Of a DNA stretch of 64,000 nucleotides, positions 11,934 to 24,903 are shown piece after piece. A program made the translations under genes and the position numbers. The DNA lies in NCBI GenBank assembly GCA_030704615.1, contig CM060731.1, positions 66,442,756 to 66,506,755 on the forward strand, given 5' to 3'. Under the pieces are notes generated by a model, which was given only the letters and a program-made list of their open reading frames with translations, did no database searches and had not been told where the DNA came from. The DNA comes from Takakia lepidozioides (taxonomy: Eukaryota > Streptophyta > Takakiopsida > Takakiales > Takakiaceae). Every line of letters begins with the position of its first letter. Position 1 is the stretch's first letter.

Positions 11934-12659
11934 TGTCGAGGCCCTTTGCCTTGAGGGCAGGGGGGTCGGGACACAAGAGAGGCTGCCCCTATGGTGGGGG
12001 CAATGGCAACAATAGGTACGGGGGCTGAAGCACCCTTGAGTGCCCAAGGCACTCAAGGAGGTGGAGGCGCTCACTAGGTAGAGCCCCGCACACCGGGTTG
12101 CGGTGGGGGTGGTTCCACGAGGGGTGGTGGTAGCTTAGTGGGACTTAGTGGGGGTGGCATAGGACTCACCATGGGGCAGAGACCTTGTGGTAGGAGTCGT
12201 GGGGAGTCTTGGGACTCATCACGGTCCAATGGGGCCGTGGTGGGTGGGCCAAGACTCACCGCGACTCATCACCGGGAGTCGAGGGTCTTCGTGGCGGTTC
12301 GTCATAAAATGGCAGGGTTGTTTGTGAAACCCCCGCGGACAGTCACAGAAGTATATATAGGGAGTAGTAACCCCGAGAACGGTGCAAGCCCGTTGGTGAC
12401 CAAAAACTAGTGAGTGAGCGAGCGAGCCGGAAAGCGACCAAGGAGTGGGGAGCTATTCCAGACTGCCATCCACCAAAGGGAATTTCTACTAGGCCCAAAT
12501 TGGTGGAGGGTCTTTTGGAGGAGCAAAGGGGGACCGTTATGCCCCGGTGAGCAGCCGAAGCTCCGAGTTGGCCCGGCGGCCAATTTGGGAGTTAGGCGCG
12601 TGCATCAAAGCGAGTAACTATGACTTGAAGGGGAGCTTACCGAAGTGAGGTGCGCGACA
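11934..12659 (+). repeat. Probable chromovirus 3' LTR, about 726 bp
   Basis: Starts TGTCG and ends CGACA, a 5-bp inverted terminal pair typical of LTRs. A second, inverted copy at 47784-48172 begins TGTCACGGCCC, the usual start of plant gypsy LTRs, and matches 11934 to about 12316 at roughly nine bases in ten by eye. A TATA box (12353) separates U3 from R-U5. No target duplication flanks it, as expected if the 5' end of the element is gone. Linkage to the pol remnant upstream is inference from orientation. Confidence 0.6.
12353..12360 (+). promoter_or_regulatory. TATA box of the LTR promoter
   Basis: TATATATA followed by GGGAG, about 420 bp into the LTR-like block. This is the expected place for a Pol II TATA box in U3. 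The inverted copy at 47.8 kb is truncated just before it. Confidence 0.55.
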
Positions 12660-12789
12660 CAACGAGCACGAACTTTGAAAATCCTTCAAGCTGCAGATCT
12701 CTTATCCATTCCAATCCACCCTAATCGATTCCAAGCGTGTTTCTGCTGCATCTTGTCTCTCGATTTGAGCTTCATTTCGGCTTCTCTGC

Positions 12790-13600
12790 ATGCTAGTTCG
12801 AGTAAATGAGCTGACTAATAGGTACTTTGCTTCCCCAAGCTCTGTCATTTGAAACTCAGAAGACAAAATCTTGTTGATTTCATTGACATTGTCCGGAGTT
12901 TTGCAAAGCAAAATTAGGTCATCGACATATACTGCTAAGATCAAATGCTCTCTCCATTTCCTAGAACATAGACACTATGATCAGAATCACATCGCATGAA
13001 TCCATGTTTTGCGAGGAAACTATCAAACCTCTAGTACCAAGCTCTTGGTGCCTGCTTCAACCCATAGAGTGTCTTGAGAAACATGCAAACAACTCGCAAA
13101 CAAGTGTTTGCTCATTCTCCTTCACTTGCAACCCCTCTGGAAGTTGCATGTAAGTTGCATATAAATTTCTTCTTTGAGCTCACCATTGAGAAAGACAGTC
13201 TTTACGTCCATTTAATGTATTTCCAAATCATGGATTGCTCCAAGAGCCAACAACGTGCGAATGGAGACAAACTTAGCCACATGAGCAAACGTTTCATTAA
13301 AATCAATGCCTTGTGTTTGAGCATACCCCTTAGCCACTAATATATGGCTTTGTACCTCAGATCCAGTACTTCTCCTCTAGCATTTCGCTTGATCATGCGG
13401 AAGACCCACTTACAACCAATGGTTTGTCTTCCAAGTGGTAAGGTAGCCGATCTCCAAGTCTTGTTCTCCTTCAGGGACTTTAGCTCCTCCCTCATAGATG
13501 CTTCCCACTCTTTGGCTTGGTCTCCCATTCTTGCTGTTGGTGAGCTTGCATTGCAGCAAATTGAGTGGCTACAAACTCACTAAGACTGCCTACTGTGTTG
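12790..13600 (-). pseudogene. Ty1/copia reverse transcriptase remnant
   Basis: Minus strand, N to C: EWEASMREELKSLKENKTW, then [17 protein letters not shown] (13528-13345). After a small break come [25 protein letters not shown] and MDVKTVFLNGELKEEIYMQ, then LKTLYGLKQAPRAWY, a stop in that motif, and AVYVDDLILLCKTPDNV (about 12935-12890). The YVDD box is the polymerase active site. MTELGEAKYLL follows, and then recognisable homology is lost near 12790. RNase H is missing, apparently cut where the chromovirus LTR begins (12660). Several stops and frame changes: dead copy. The integrase end of a copia element lies 4.4 kb away at 17.85-18.33 kb on the same strand. Confidence 0.85.
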
Positions 13601-14589
13601 GCCAACTCTTGAAGGGTGAAGTCATCTGTTTTGCAATGCATAGCAGGAGGAACATAAGGTGCAGATAGGCATACAACATTCCTTCTCAGCTCTCCTTTTA
13701 AGAGTCTATTCCCCAGCTAATTCATCATACTCGAAATGTTATTGAATGACCTAAAACATATAGTTTATCCACCTACACTTACTTAACCATCTCCTTTGTT
13801 GTACTCTTAACTTAGCAATTTCAAAACCAGGCACTCTCTCACATTCTATCAAGGGCCAGGTATGATGACAGCTCGAAGCTCCCATCTGTAAAGTTGCCCT
13901 TTGTTATCAATTCTTTTGAATACACCCGTGGATAAATGAGCAAACCTACCCCCCAATGTCCTGCTGTACTCAAGCAAAATGCAGGAATGCTATACTACTC
14001 CCCACCATTTTACAGACTTCACGGATATTGGTCGATCTCCCCCCATATTCCTAAAGCCTAATATCCTAAATCTACAGTCATCATTTTCATTCTCTCAACT
14101 AACAATCACAATGATTGTTATGCCTTACCCTCTTTATCATTTCACTGCACCTGTATCGTCACCAACATCTCTCCTTTACTCATCTGCCCTCAATCAACAT
14201 CCCAAGGGACAATTGCATAGAGGATTTGACTGACCATGAACCCAAGAGGACTTCTCGTGTGTGCTGCTTGTGTATGTAGTCAGGTAATATCAGATGTGAG
14301 AACCACCACGGTGCAGCTGAGCGGGCAGAGATTGAAACACGGCTTGCTAAGACCAAGCTGACTCTCCCAAGAACCTTGTAAACATCAGGAAGAATACCAA
14401 ATCATGGTACTAACAGGAGCCAAGAGCCCACATTTGCAGGATGGACAAACTTCTTCACATCGTACATTAAGAAAAAGCCACACCTTGCGATCGCGGTTGT
14501 CCCACCATCGTGAAGGATCTGTAAAAAACTCATGCCAGTCTGCTCTGCCGAGCAATTCAGGGCCGAGTCTGATGAGAGGGAAAAACAGG
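13601..14589. other. No feature seen
   Basis: Pyrimidine-rich low-information sequence between the copia RT and the PPR fragment; no recognisable coding or repeat. Confidence 0.4.
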
Positions 14590-15170
14590 CTGAAACAGGT
14601 CGAAGAAGAGTCAGGCTCGCACAGGCATTGCATCTACAAACGTGACCAAGTCTGCCTTTACCCCTTCCCGCATCATTCGCTCATAGGTCTCCAATGCCTC
14701 CATCCCGCATCTATGCTGGGGCATAACTCCGCGATCATCACACTCTAGGACACGACATTTTGTTCAGCCATATTCTCAAACACTCCCTTTGTATCCTCAA
14801 TACTGCCAAATCTGTCTCTGTTACCTGTTTGTGGATACCCTAAATTTGACAATGTCACCATGGACTTTTACCCTTTTCTAGGACTGCCAGGCTCGCACAC
14901 GCATTGCATACACAAACGACCGGTCCTGCTTCACCCCTTCCTGCATTATTTGCTCATACGTCTCCGAAGCCTCTATACCACGCCCCCGCTGTGCATATCC
15001 TCGCCCTTCCTGCATCATTTGCTCAAGAATACCATCCCACGCCCCTGCACATCCTGCGATCATCACGTTCCATGCTCTAGGCTTGTGGATACTAAGAAAA
15101 CATATGGTGTGGCGAGAGACAAAAAAGGAGGCCAAGTCCCAGCCCTATCATGTTCACGGCTACCCTAATT
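14590..15170 (-). pseudogene. Pentatricopeptide-repeat (PPR) gene fragment
   Basis: On the minus strand two PPR-type modules are readable. The first, about 15135-14890, has PRAWNVMIAGCAG and then ASETYEQIMQEGVKQDRSFVY. The second, about 14815-14640, has FGSIEDTKGVFENMAEQNVVS, a stop where the usual Trp would be, SVMIAE, and (after a frame change) ALETYERMMREGVKADLVTFV. PPR proteins bind organellar RNA in plants. The order and the W-to-stop position fit a tandem PPR gene captured and decayed inside transposon sequence. No start, no organelle-targeting region and no C-terminal domain remain. Confidence 0.6.
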
Positions 15171-15594
15171 GGCAACCCTATAAGCAACTTTTTGAAAAAA
15201 ATTAACCTTTTATACTTTGATCATTGATGAATGAACTTACCCAATGGATGAATACATTTGTGTATGTGCCTTCAAAATGACATGTGTAGTGATGCAATCG
15301 TATAATTAGAGCTGTGAAACCATATTCAGTCATGAAGTCATATGATTCTAGGAAAATTCATCCACGTGTAGTCCTCCATAGGACGCGAGTCATACAAACC
15401 ATCCCTCTCATCGTGGTCAACAATGTTTGACCAATGCTCCCTACCTTTCCGGAGTCATGTAGTGATATCCATTACTACAAAGTGAAAAACTATGACTGCA
15501 ACGCATTTCAACGTTCTGTGGTCGTGTACCTAGTGCCGTTTTTATGACTCCGCAAAAGCCGTAGTCCTAAAAACGCTCATCTCTTGTAGTGATG

Positions 15595-17850
15595 TCAAGG
15601 CAGACTGTGGTTTATGTGCCCAAGAAGAACAGATGCATGAGCAGCACAGCAGGGAACAATGGCCTGAGTAGGAACAGGAGTAACAACAGATGCAGTACTT
15701 TGATTAACCCCACTAAGGGCTGGTCCCATACTAGAGGATGACAAACTTGCATGTGGTGCACGCATGCCCATGGGAAATGTATGTGACACCACATTTGACT
15801 GAGCAGCTGGGTAAACCGACTGTAGGTGGGGCTGTGGCACACCACTCATGGGAGTAGTGGATGTCACTCCCACCATATGAGCTGTTCTAGAGCTTAAATG
15901 GCTAGCATGAACAGGGACTGTATTGACATTGCTAGCGTGTGTACCTATAGCTTGATTAGCTGCGGTCTGTGGTAATCTCCCTATCTGTTGAATAGGAGGT
16001 GTTCCCACATGACGTGCATGACCAACAGACGAGGTGGAGGGCACTAATGCTACTGTCCTCCCACCCGCAGCAAGACTGGAGACATTCAACAAAGGGACAG
16101 CACTCGGATGCAAACTTGAATTCAAAGAACTAGTCCCTCCCCCGAGAGTGGGATTAGGGAGGCTAATCACAGGCACATGCATCATACTCGTCACTGTGGC
16201 CGGCATACCGCTCATAGTAGCCCAAGCATCCGAACCAAACCTGTCTACCCCCTGAAAATGAACAGGATGGGAGGGCAAACCGTTCAATTCTCGAGCGAGC
16301 GTAGGCTCGGTTTGTCCAGCCACCATGGCTTCATCACCTTGAACATAAACAGAGAGACCCTTGGGGTTGGCTATCCTAGAACCCTCATCTACCAATGCAA
16401 TACCAGTTGGGGACTCTACAACCGCTCCCAACGTACCATCATTCAAAAATTCATCATCACTGGCCACGAAATTACCTCCTTGCAGGTTGTCCGATCCCTC
16501 GTTCATTTCTACTACACCTTCGGCCAACGGCTCCCCTGAACTATTCATGGACCTCTGTCTTCCTGATCTTAGCCAAATAGTTCTAGAATCACCTAGCATG
16601 CAAGAAACGAAAGTAGATTGGATGTTTAACCTTTAAGCAGCAGGGATATGGAGAGTGGGCCGAGCGCTCGGCGAGCTGACCTCTGGAACCCAAGTGGAAC
16701 AATATACCACCTTCAGCACCTTGTGTGACAGTAGCTCGTAGACTCCCAACGCCAGCCACTCCCAACCGTCAGCTTCCTTAAGCCAAAAACCTATGCGGGT
16801 TGTGCCACCCTCTCTCCACGTGCGCGAAAGCACAGCCGAGTTCGAATAGTCACTCAATCTCTCAAACGCACTCAGGCAAACCACTCGCTGTGAAGCAAAG
16901 GTAGTACCCATACCCAAGACTACTAGATCAGACGACTGCACTATCAAGGCCCCACCCCTCAAACCATCAACCAATTGTATAAGTAGGCGCCAAGGCGCAG
17001 GGTCGGAGCTGAAACCGTAATGCCCTCAAGATCAAAGCCCCCGTGCCTTGTAACATTAACGACAACCAACTTCGCCCTACCATACCAGGGCCATGATGAA
17101 GCTCCACACTTCGAACACCAGAGAGAGGTAAATACAAGCCTACTTCTAACCAGGTCAATTCGTGATGATGCAGAAAACGCGATTTAATCGTTCTGGACAG
17201 CAAACGTTCTTCGTTGCGTAACTCGAATTCTCTCCCAGCAAGCTGTCTGGCTCTGGACACCACCGCACCAGGCTCAAGCAAAGGTCTTGTGAACAGGGCC
17301 TCATGATGACTGGTTAACGCAGTAAGGTCACCCACAACAGCCCTTTCTATATGCTCAAACCAAAGCTGATCCTCATCACATATTTCACACAACAGATCAT
17401 CTACTTCCTGCGACAACTCGATATCCCTCTCTAACTCTGCTGCCTACTCTCGAAATATTCAGGTCCAGGATCAACAAAGTTGTCAAAATTATAGTATTCC
17501 GGATCACAACTATCTAGAGAGCTGTCAGATTTCCAAACCTTGGCGACCACGCCTCTGCCTCATCTAAATTGTCATAATCACTACCACCAGGAGAACCCAA
17601 TGAAACAATAAGGGCTGGAATACAAGCAATTGGTTCAGGGAGAGGCGACGCTGGCAAGGCAATATTGCCAGGCCGCGCGCCGTTGGCTGCGTTAGCAACA
17701 GCAAGAACGTCGGCAGAGTGAGAAACGACAGGGTTGGTTTCAACAACAGGAGGAGCAACAGGAACGACACCAGCAGACCAAGGAGTGATAGCAGGGTTAG
17801 TCTCCACACTAGGATTAGTTTCAACAATGACTTCCTTAACATTCCTCCAT
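15595..17850 (-). pseudogene. Cluster of unidentified open frames inside the split copia element
   Basis: Four long minus-strand frames follow one another. From about 17850 there is a Val/Asn/Pro-rich stretch with VETNP twice or more. 17416-16967 has SQEVDDLLCEICDEDQLWFEHIE. 16974-16633 has FWLKEADGWEWLALGVYELLSH. 16599-15595 is 334 codons, Ser/Thr/Pro/Val-rich and low in complexity, ending with VLLGHINHSLP. The last two overlap or abut out of frame, so either introns or frameshifts separate them. The general look is of a gag- or LINE-ORF1-like protein with a disordered C-terminal half, but I see no CCHC knuckle, RT or endonuclease. Function not assigned. Confidence 0.45.
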
Positions 17851-18330
17851 TTCCAAAATGTTGGCCGCTTCATCCTCAACAAAGCTTCCAAAGTCGATCT
17901 TTGTGGGTTTTCTAATTCGCTCAGCTCTTCTTGGCTGCAACTCTGCCACAGAGGTTGAATGGATGGTAAGGGCTCCACTTTAGTTGCCCATTGCTCCACT
18001 TCTCTCTTGCGCTTCCAAAGGATTCCAAATCTCTAATGGCAGCTCCTCCTCAAAGCTTGTTTCCGGAACTTGTTCATCAGTCTCTGGTACTTCTGTAGCT
18101 TTCTCCAATATCACTACGTCCCGGCTTCTTTCTCTTCTCATGATCCCATAATTTGTAGTGTTTGCCATCCCCTGAGTACCCAACAAAAACACATCTTGCA
18201 TTTTTCAGCTCAAGCTTGGACCTAGTTTCTTTTAGGCTTGTGCACATAAGCTACACTTCCAAAGACTCGCAGATGCTTAATTGACGGTTTTCTTCAAGAC
18301 CATGCCATGTAGAAAGTAGAATTTTCTCTC
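17851..18330 (-). pseudogene. Ty1/copia integrase C-terminal end and linker
   Basis: Minus strand reads KPSIKHLRVFGSVAYVHKPK, a stop, then SKLELKNARCVFVGYSGDG and KHYKLWDHEKRK, followed in another frame by RSRDVVILEKATEVPETDEQ. These are standard copia integrase-to-RT linker motifs (LRVFG-AYVH and CVFVGYS). The acidic linker then merges with the unidentified frames. The RT of a copia element on the same strand is at 12.8-13.6 kb, so a 4-kb block has separated the two halves, or they are from two copies. Confidence 0.75.
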
Positions 18331-20092
18331 ATAGACATTATTTATTTATTATTTATGTCTCTTGTTATTATCCCTTTACTAGGTTTTCTATAGTACTTCA
18401 ACCCCTAACAATACCCTCCAATGGATGTGACTCTCTATATCTCATGCCAATCTAATGCGATATGTATAAACTTTCATGGGACAGTATTGTATGTTGTAGA
18501 TACATTGTAATGCTGGCACTTTGTCACGTATGCAAGTCTTAGTGTGCTTGTAATTATCTGTAGATTTGATTTAGTACTCGCCATCCTCAAGTTCAAATTT
18601 ATCTCACATATTTTGTCCAATGTAATTGAAAATGTGAATCTAATTTAATAGATGTAAGGCGTAAAGTTTAAAAGTTAGTGACCTCAAATTACATATTGCA
18701 AGAATGAAGCGTGGTGCCATTGCACACACACATTCTCATTTGGTATCAAGATCACCACGATTGAATGATGAGGTATTGGTGTTCACCCATATGATTTTAC
18801 TTCATTTGGGTGATTGTTTGAATTGGTAGGTTGAAAGTGAACAAGCCCGGCTCCGCCACAAGATGCTCTGTCCTTGCTCTTTCCTTCGGTGATTTTGGGG
18901 TTGTTGTTTTATACTTTTTCCACGGCTTCATGAATCATGCCCATCAACCCTCCATAGACTAGGCTTAATGGATAAGCCTAGTTCTCCCCCTAAGCAAGAT
19001 GTCTCCACTGCCTCTATAACTTTTGGGATAGAGCCAATATATTCTATGATATAATAGTTAATGAATGTATTTTAAAACTCCATAAGGTTGGCTTGGGCAA
19101 ATTACTAATACCAAAAATCTATAATAAACTAGTTGACAAAACCTTTTTCTCTAATAGTTCCAAATATAGAGTACACAGGAGGACCTCTTTCAAAATACAT
19201 TACTACAAAATCTACTAAAAATGATATATTGGAGAATGGTAGACAAATGAACAAACATATTTTCTAATGCCTAAATGGATGCAATAAAGTTTACAATATA
19301 TTTTCATATTTTGTGTACCATCAAATAGTGACAGTTGGACATTCTAGAAACAACACTATTTTACTTATTGTGTGTATGATTAAGATTATATATATTATTC
19401 AGATTTAAAACATAAATAAACTTAATAGTACCAACCTTCTACTTAGCTTTGAAAATGAGATCGTTGCAAGCAAATTAGCCAACATATTGAGATTCTATCG
19501 TTTCAAGCTCAACTTAAGTATGAAAATTACAAATAAGTTCATAATGAAATCCAATCCAATGCTAATATCAATTTTATGTTACATTAATTTGAATACTTAT
19601 TATAAAAAAAATCAAGAGAAGAAGTGTTTTATTCCAAAGGTCAACCTAAAACTAGAAGAGAAATAATGTTTTTCTGCGTGGGATTTTGATTTTTTCTCCT
19701 CTTTCTTTTTGCATTCTAGTTAAAAGTAAAACAAAATACAAAGAATGTATAGATGAAGATAGATTAATGTCAATTGATCTCAAAGCTTGCTAGAAATAAA
19801 TTGTACACAATTTACATGGTGGTTAATGTATTTTGGATCTCTAAGTATATACTAAAATCATTTACAAGCTGTTTATTTGTTAATCTCTAACAAAGCTTAA
19901 AGAAAATATGGTAATATGTACCTCATTTAATCTTGGCAAGACTTTATATTAATCTAAGACTTTTGAGTTACTAAGATGGGTATGTTATGCATATAATTAG
20001 ATGACAAACAATTATATTGACATTGGTGCACTCTTTTTGTGAACCAGCAGCTTGATGAGTTGTTGGTGTCCAGCTTTGAACATGATAACCCT
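18331..20092. other. AT-rich spacer, promoter side of the protease gene
   Basis: Strongly AT-rich, no coding homology. I saw no clear TATA or repeat. The 5' untranslated part of the protease gene probably lies in the last few hundred bases; the frame containing exon 1 is open back to 20021, with no ATG before 20093. Confidence 0.5.
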
Positions 20093-23000
20093 ATGCCTTG
20101 GCGTAGGGCACGAGCTGTGAAATTTATTAGTTTCTTGATAATTATTTCAGTTGTGACCTTCTTGTGGCTTAAAAATCTTTTGTATTTGGGTAACTATAAC
20201 CCAAGGGATGATCAACGTTCATCAATTCTTCTCAAATTATATCTTAGAAAAAAATGTAATCTTTCAATGACTAGGATCGCCCAACAATATCATGGCAGAA
20301 TCATGCAGTCGCATGACCCTTTCTGGACACTTCATGGTGGGGATGACCCTTCCTGGACACTTCATGATGGGGTTTGGAGGAGCGTCCCAGAAAATCAGAG
20401 AAGGTATATATATATATCCCCGCTAAGCTCCATCTACTTTGGCCAAAAATTTAGACTCAAATATATTCGCTATAACTAGAAAATTGTTCACAATCGTTAG
20501 ATATATCCGTCCTCTGATTGTTTGTGTAATGTTCCACATTAATTAAGATGATGTATATACTATACAGATATAGTCCTCAATATACTAAAAAATATACTTC
20601 AAATAATTGTTTTTATACACATCATATTTTTTGAATTAGGAATGATGGTTCTCAGTTGCACAGGATACTATGTGAAATTAATGATTGGTCGTCCTCCTAA
20701 AATATACCATTTGGATGTCGATACTGGTAGCGGCATAACTTGGGTTGGTTGTAACTGGGGCGGCCAAGCACCGAGGAAGGTAGCTTTTGTCCCATATCAT
20801 ACTGGAGCAATGTTCAGAATGTAAAATGGTGATATTTGATAGAAATAAGATATTGTAATGATAAGATATTTCAATACTATTATTGGACTAAATGATCCAG
20901 TGACATTCAATTACTATTTTAATCGAACTATTAAATTAATAGATTAATCCTTAATTTCCCAAGCCACCTGAATCGGGTCACTCTGAATTTTCAGTTCTAC
21001 CTAATTTCTGCAGATCTAATCTGATGGGGCCCACTCCTGAAGCTTTAATGACAAGGGATTTGTCTTGAGTATGATGCAAAGAAAAAAAAAAAAAAAAAAA
21101 AAACAAAACCTACGACCTACAAAAAATATCTTAGATCACTCATTTACGTTTTGGGCCTGAAAAGGGCTTGTTGACCGCTGATGTGGAGGTAAACAAGCCC
21201 AAAACAGATTGCACTCCAAAGGCTATTTTTGGCAGAAATTAGCAATTTTGTAAAAAGCACTTTACCTTGTGGTGTGTGAGCATTAAATACACACATCCAC
21301 CGTTGGTTTTTAAAAAATTTGTAGAAAAAAAAAGTACTTCATTTGAATCTCTTGTCAATTTTGAGATTTCCACCCCTATGTAATTGCATACAAAGCAACC
21401 ATAGGTGAAAAAATCAGTTGGACCTGCAATTTAGTGGGGTCATAGCCACTCCACTATTGATGTGGAAATGATGGGTCTTGGGGCAAGCAAAATTGGATAA
21501 AACTAGGTTTTGATTTGGTCAAAACCTATTTCTTTCTCACTCTTTCTTTGGGACCTGATATTTGAGGTCTGGGGCAACGTTATAATCTCACAATTTCCAC
21601 GGTGGACTTGGCTCATTTTTTGGTATGTCATGCATAAATGAGCTGGGCCCACCGCTATAAGGCTGGAGTCTGTGGATGATTTTTGGTAGGTTTCTAGGGG
21701 GAATTTACTGCAGCTGGGTACCCAAAATTGTTCAAAAGTCCAAAAAAGGCTTGAGAAATTAAGGGTTAAAATATATAAGTATGCCTCATCTTGACATTTG
21801 CTTTATAGGGACCAAATGAATTGTACATACCCACGGCATCAGAAGTATTGCATTGCGAACACAAACGACATTTGTGCCAACCGTTTCAAAGAAGAAATTT
21901 AGAACGAAATTGTTGGCACACAGATTCTTTTCTATGTCCATTTCATATCATGTATGCTGATTATACAGTCTCAGAAGGTATTGTTGTGGAGGATTTTATC
22001 ACATTCAATGTAAACCGTGGAGAGCCGATTGAGGACAAATTAGCATTTGGGTTTGTATTTTTGTATCAACTTCATGTATTGTTACAAATATAAGACGATA
22101 TATATTATAGTAGTTTAGATATACTTATAGACTGTGAGCATGACACTTAAGATATAACAAGCATAATGGCTCTTCCTTTTTTGAATAGAAAGACTCTCTA
22201 AATTCGTCATAATTAAGTGAAACACTGATAAAAATATATACTGGGTATATACAGCTTCTACCACATTCTAGAATTTCATTGACTTCCATGGTCACTTTCT
22301 CATCCATTGTTTTTTATATCACTAATAGTGCAACAAGGATGGGGGAGGTAGAACACGATCAAACTGATATTGGCATTTATTTGTAGTCTCGACTCACTCT
22401 CGAGGAGCCAATAATTAAAAATGATGCACTAGAACATATCATATTTTCAGTATCTTATCACAAGTTATTTTTTCCCTCTACAACTTTGAACAACGCAAAT
22501 TTCATTTGACTTCAGCTAGTCCACAAATATAAATGTTGTGACAATTTTGAATGGTTTGGCAGATGTAGTAATAAGCAAATGAACGTGGACCACTATAAAG
22601 ACTTAGGTGAAAACGACAGTAAAGAGTCAGACGGATTATTAGGGATAAACAGGGATTCGTCAACGTTGCAGTGGCAAATGAAAACAAAAGGTTTAATAAC
22701 CAATAACATTATAGGAGTTTGTCTAAGCGCAAATTTGGAAGACGACTATGATGCAGCATCGGGCTATCTTTTCTTTGGAGATCATGAAGTAATTTGGGAA
22801 AATGAACTAACATGGACGAGGATGGTCAACGTAGATGGGTTCGTAAACTTATGCTTCAATAAAATCTTACTGAAAATTTCAAATTCCCACGTTTTAGTTT
22901 AACAGTTTCTCATCATTTTCTATTATTATTATTTCACTTACGAACGCGATCACTTATGAAAGTCTCATGTAAGTTATGGGTTCAAGATATATATTTACAG

Positions 23001-24903
23001 TACTAATTCTATACTCTATATACTTATGACGATTATAATATATCTAATATCATAATTATATTAGTTTAACTATAAGGACACCATGTTACTCCAGTACATT
23101 ATCAAACTCGAATATACACAAATATATGAATCTGATTTGGTGCAGCCACCGTGATGCTTGCCTTGCAAAATTTGTCGCCCTTAAATATGGGCACAACCAA
23201 ACAATAGATTCAACACTGTTAAGCAATCAAGATGACTGGCCAATATATCATAATATCATATTTGACTCTGGCACTGAACTCACATATTTGGCAAATAAAT
23301 TTTGGTACCCCTTATATGGAATCGTAAGTCCATGACCTTGTATTACCATAAAATTTCATTCATTCACATAATATCTATTTTTAAATATCTAGATATTTTA
23401 AATATGCATTTTAAAACTATGAACGATATAACTCATGTTTTTCACGTGTAGGGATCAGATAAATTTTGTTGCTATCTCTCATGGTTACTATCAAGTACTT
23501 GATCCAGAACATGATGAGGATCGTTCGTGTTGGACTCACCAGAAAGATCATAATCTACGGTAGTAACTACTTGAATCACATATTCAATTTTAGTATATAC
23601 TTTTGGCTGTCAGACTTTCATCAGAATATGCTTATAGGCCCATATTAACTCATCAGTTATTGAAATTATATTCTTGTCTTGATGAATGAATCTCATAAAT
23701 AAATAATTTAAACATATTGTGAAAACATCAAAAGAAAAAAAAGGAGAAACAAGGAAAGGTTAGAGGGAGATCACCAACTTGTATTTTTCATTTCCTATTG
23801 CAATACTAATCTCAACTTATGTTGATATTTAGCCTGCCATTTTTGCTTCCAGAAAATATATATTTTTGTTTATGGTACATATAGATCACACAAAAGGAAT
23901 ATATAAGTCAGATAAAAATAATATCAACATGACCCATGACTTGTGATTGTGCAACCTTGGCTCAAGAATAATAGAAGTGATTAAAATAAATTAGTAATTG
24001 AATTCATGTCAAATATTATTTTTGCTTGACATGTGTGATAGTGAACGACCATATGACTTTGACCTGGGGAGAATGTTTCAATCTTTTACTGTTGAATTTG
24101 AACAATATGCAAGCTCATCAGCTGAAACGAATAGATATTCAACATATGAAATTCTTCCTGAAAATTACTTGAGATGGAAAGTAAGTTCCAAAATCCGTTC
24201 TACATGTATGAAGATTTCCAATTCATGCACATATACATTGATACATATAGCATATTTCATAATATTTAATTATTAGAAAACAAACCATGAATAGAAAAAA
24301 TGAATTATATAAATACATGCATCACTTAACTAATACCAACTTCCTCAGAAACCTCAAAGTTGTCCAAATTATTATTTAGAAACATTTGACAGAGATGTCC
24401 AATTTGTACAAAAGCTTTATTTACTTTGGCCTCTCATTTTATGTGTGAGACAGTTTGACGAAGAGGTTGGCTCCGGATGGTATTTCTGCTTAAATGTAGT
24501 CTCGACTGAGAAGGAGGATGAGATCGGGGTTATTGGTAGTACGTAATCTAAACTCTATGAAATAATTCATGTAACCAACATATCTGCGTGTGTCAAAAAC
24601 TTAAAAGGGAGTCCGCTACCCTAAAGATGAAGAGGCTCTTATTTATGTCGACTTTAGTTGGGCATCATCCTCATCTTTCTATAGATACATGGCCCCAAAA
24701 ATCACCATAATTTGATGCAAAATATGTACAATCCATGGTTGGTGCCTTGACATGCCACTATCCACAAGTCAAAACATATTTATCAGAATGATGGGAAGCT
24801 TTTGAATGTTGTAGGTATCTCAATGTTCGATCATTTGTTTGTGTATGACAATGACGGCCAAAAGATTGGGTGGCGAAAAGAAAAATGCAACACCATGCTA
24901 TGA
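20093..24903 (+). CDS. Pepsin-family (A1) aspartic protease, nucellin/Asp1-like, membrane-anchored
   Basis: Nine exons: 20093-20403, 20656-20779, 21809-22050, 22563-22838, 23146-23323, 23459-23559, 24042-24180, 24349-24535, 24815-24903. All junctions are GT-AG and keep phase; 548 aa to TGA 24901-24903. Residues about 9-26 form one hydrophobic helix after a basic MPWRRARAVK, a signal anchor. The first catalytic Asp is D126 in LDVDTGSGITWVGC. Then come a Cys-rich insert (exon 3), the flap-region Tyr in HIMYADYTVSEGIVVED, the nucellin-like SDGLLGI and SGYLFFGDHEVI, and the second catalytic Asp D358 in IIFDSGTELTYL. The protein closes with VYDNDGQKIGWRKEKC. Plant relatives are secreted or vacuolar endopeptidases, and one group (APCB1-like) is membrane-anchored; substrate unknown. 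Both catalytic sites are intact. Upstream ATG or an earlier exon cannot be excluded. Introns are AT-rich; the second (20780-21808) holds a 20-A run. Confidence 0.88.
20312..20371 (+). repeat. 30-bp in-frame tandem duplication in protease exon 1
   Basis: Two 30-bp units encode HDPFWTLHGG and DDPSWTLHDG, in the stem between the membrane anchor and the catalytic domain (about residues 74-93). Being a multiple of three it preserves the frame. Confidence 0.75.
21164..21200. repeat. Small hairpin in protease intron 2
   Basis: GGGCTTGTTGACC and GGTAAACAAGCCC pair at 12 of 13 positions around an 11-nt loop. No other element feature seen; a poly-A run lies 60 bp upstream (about 21084-21103). Confidence 0.5.
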
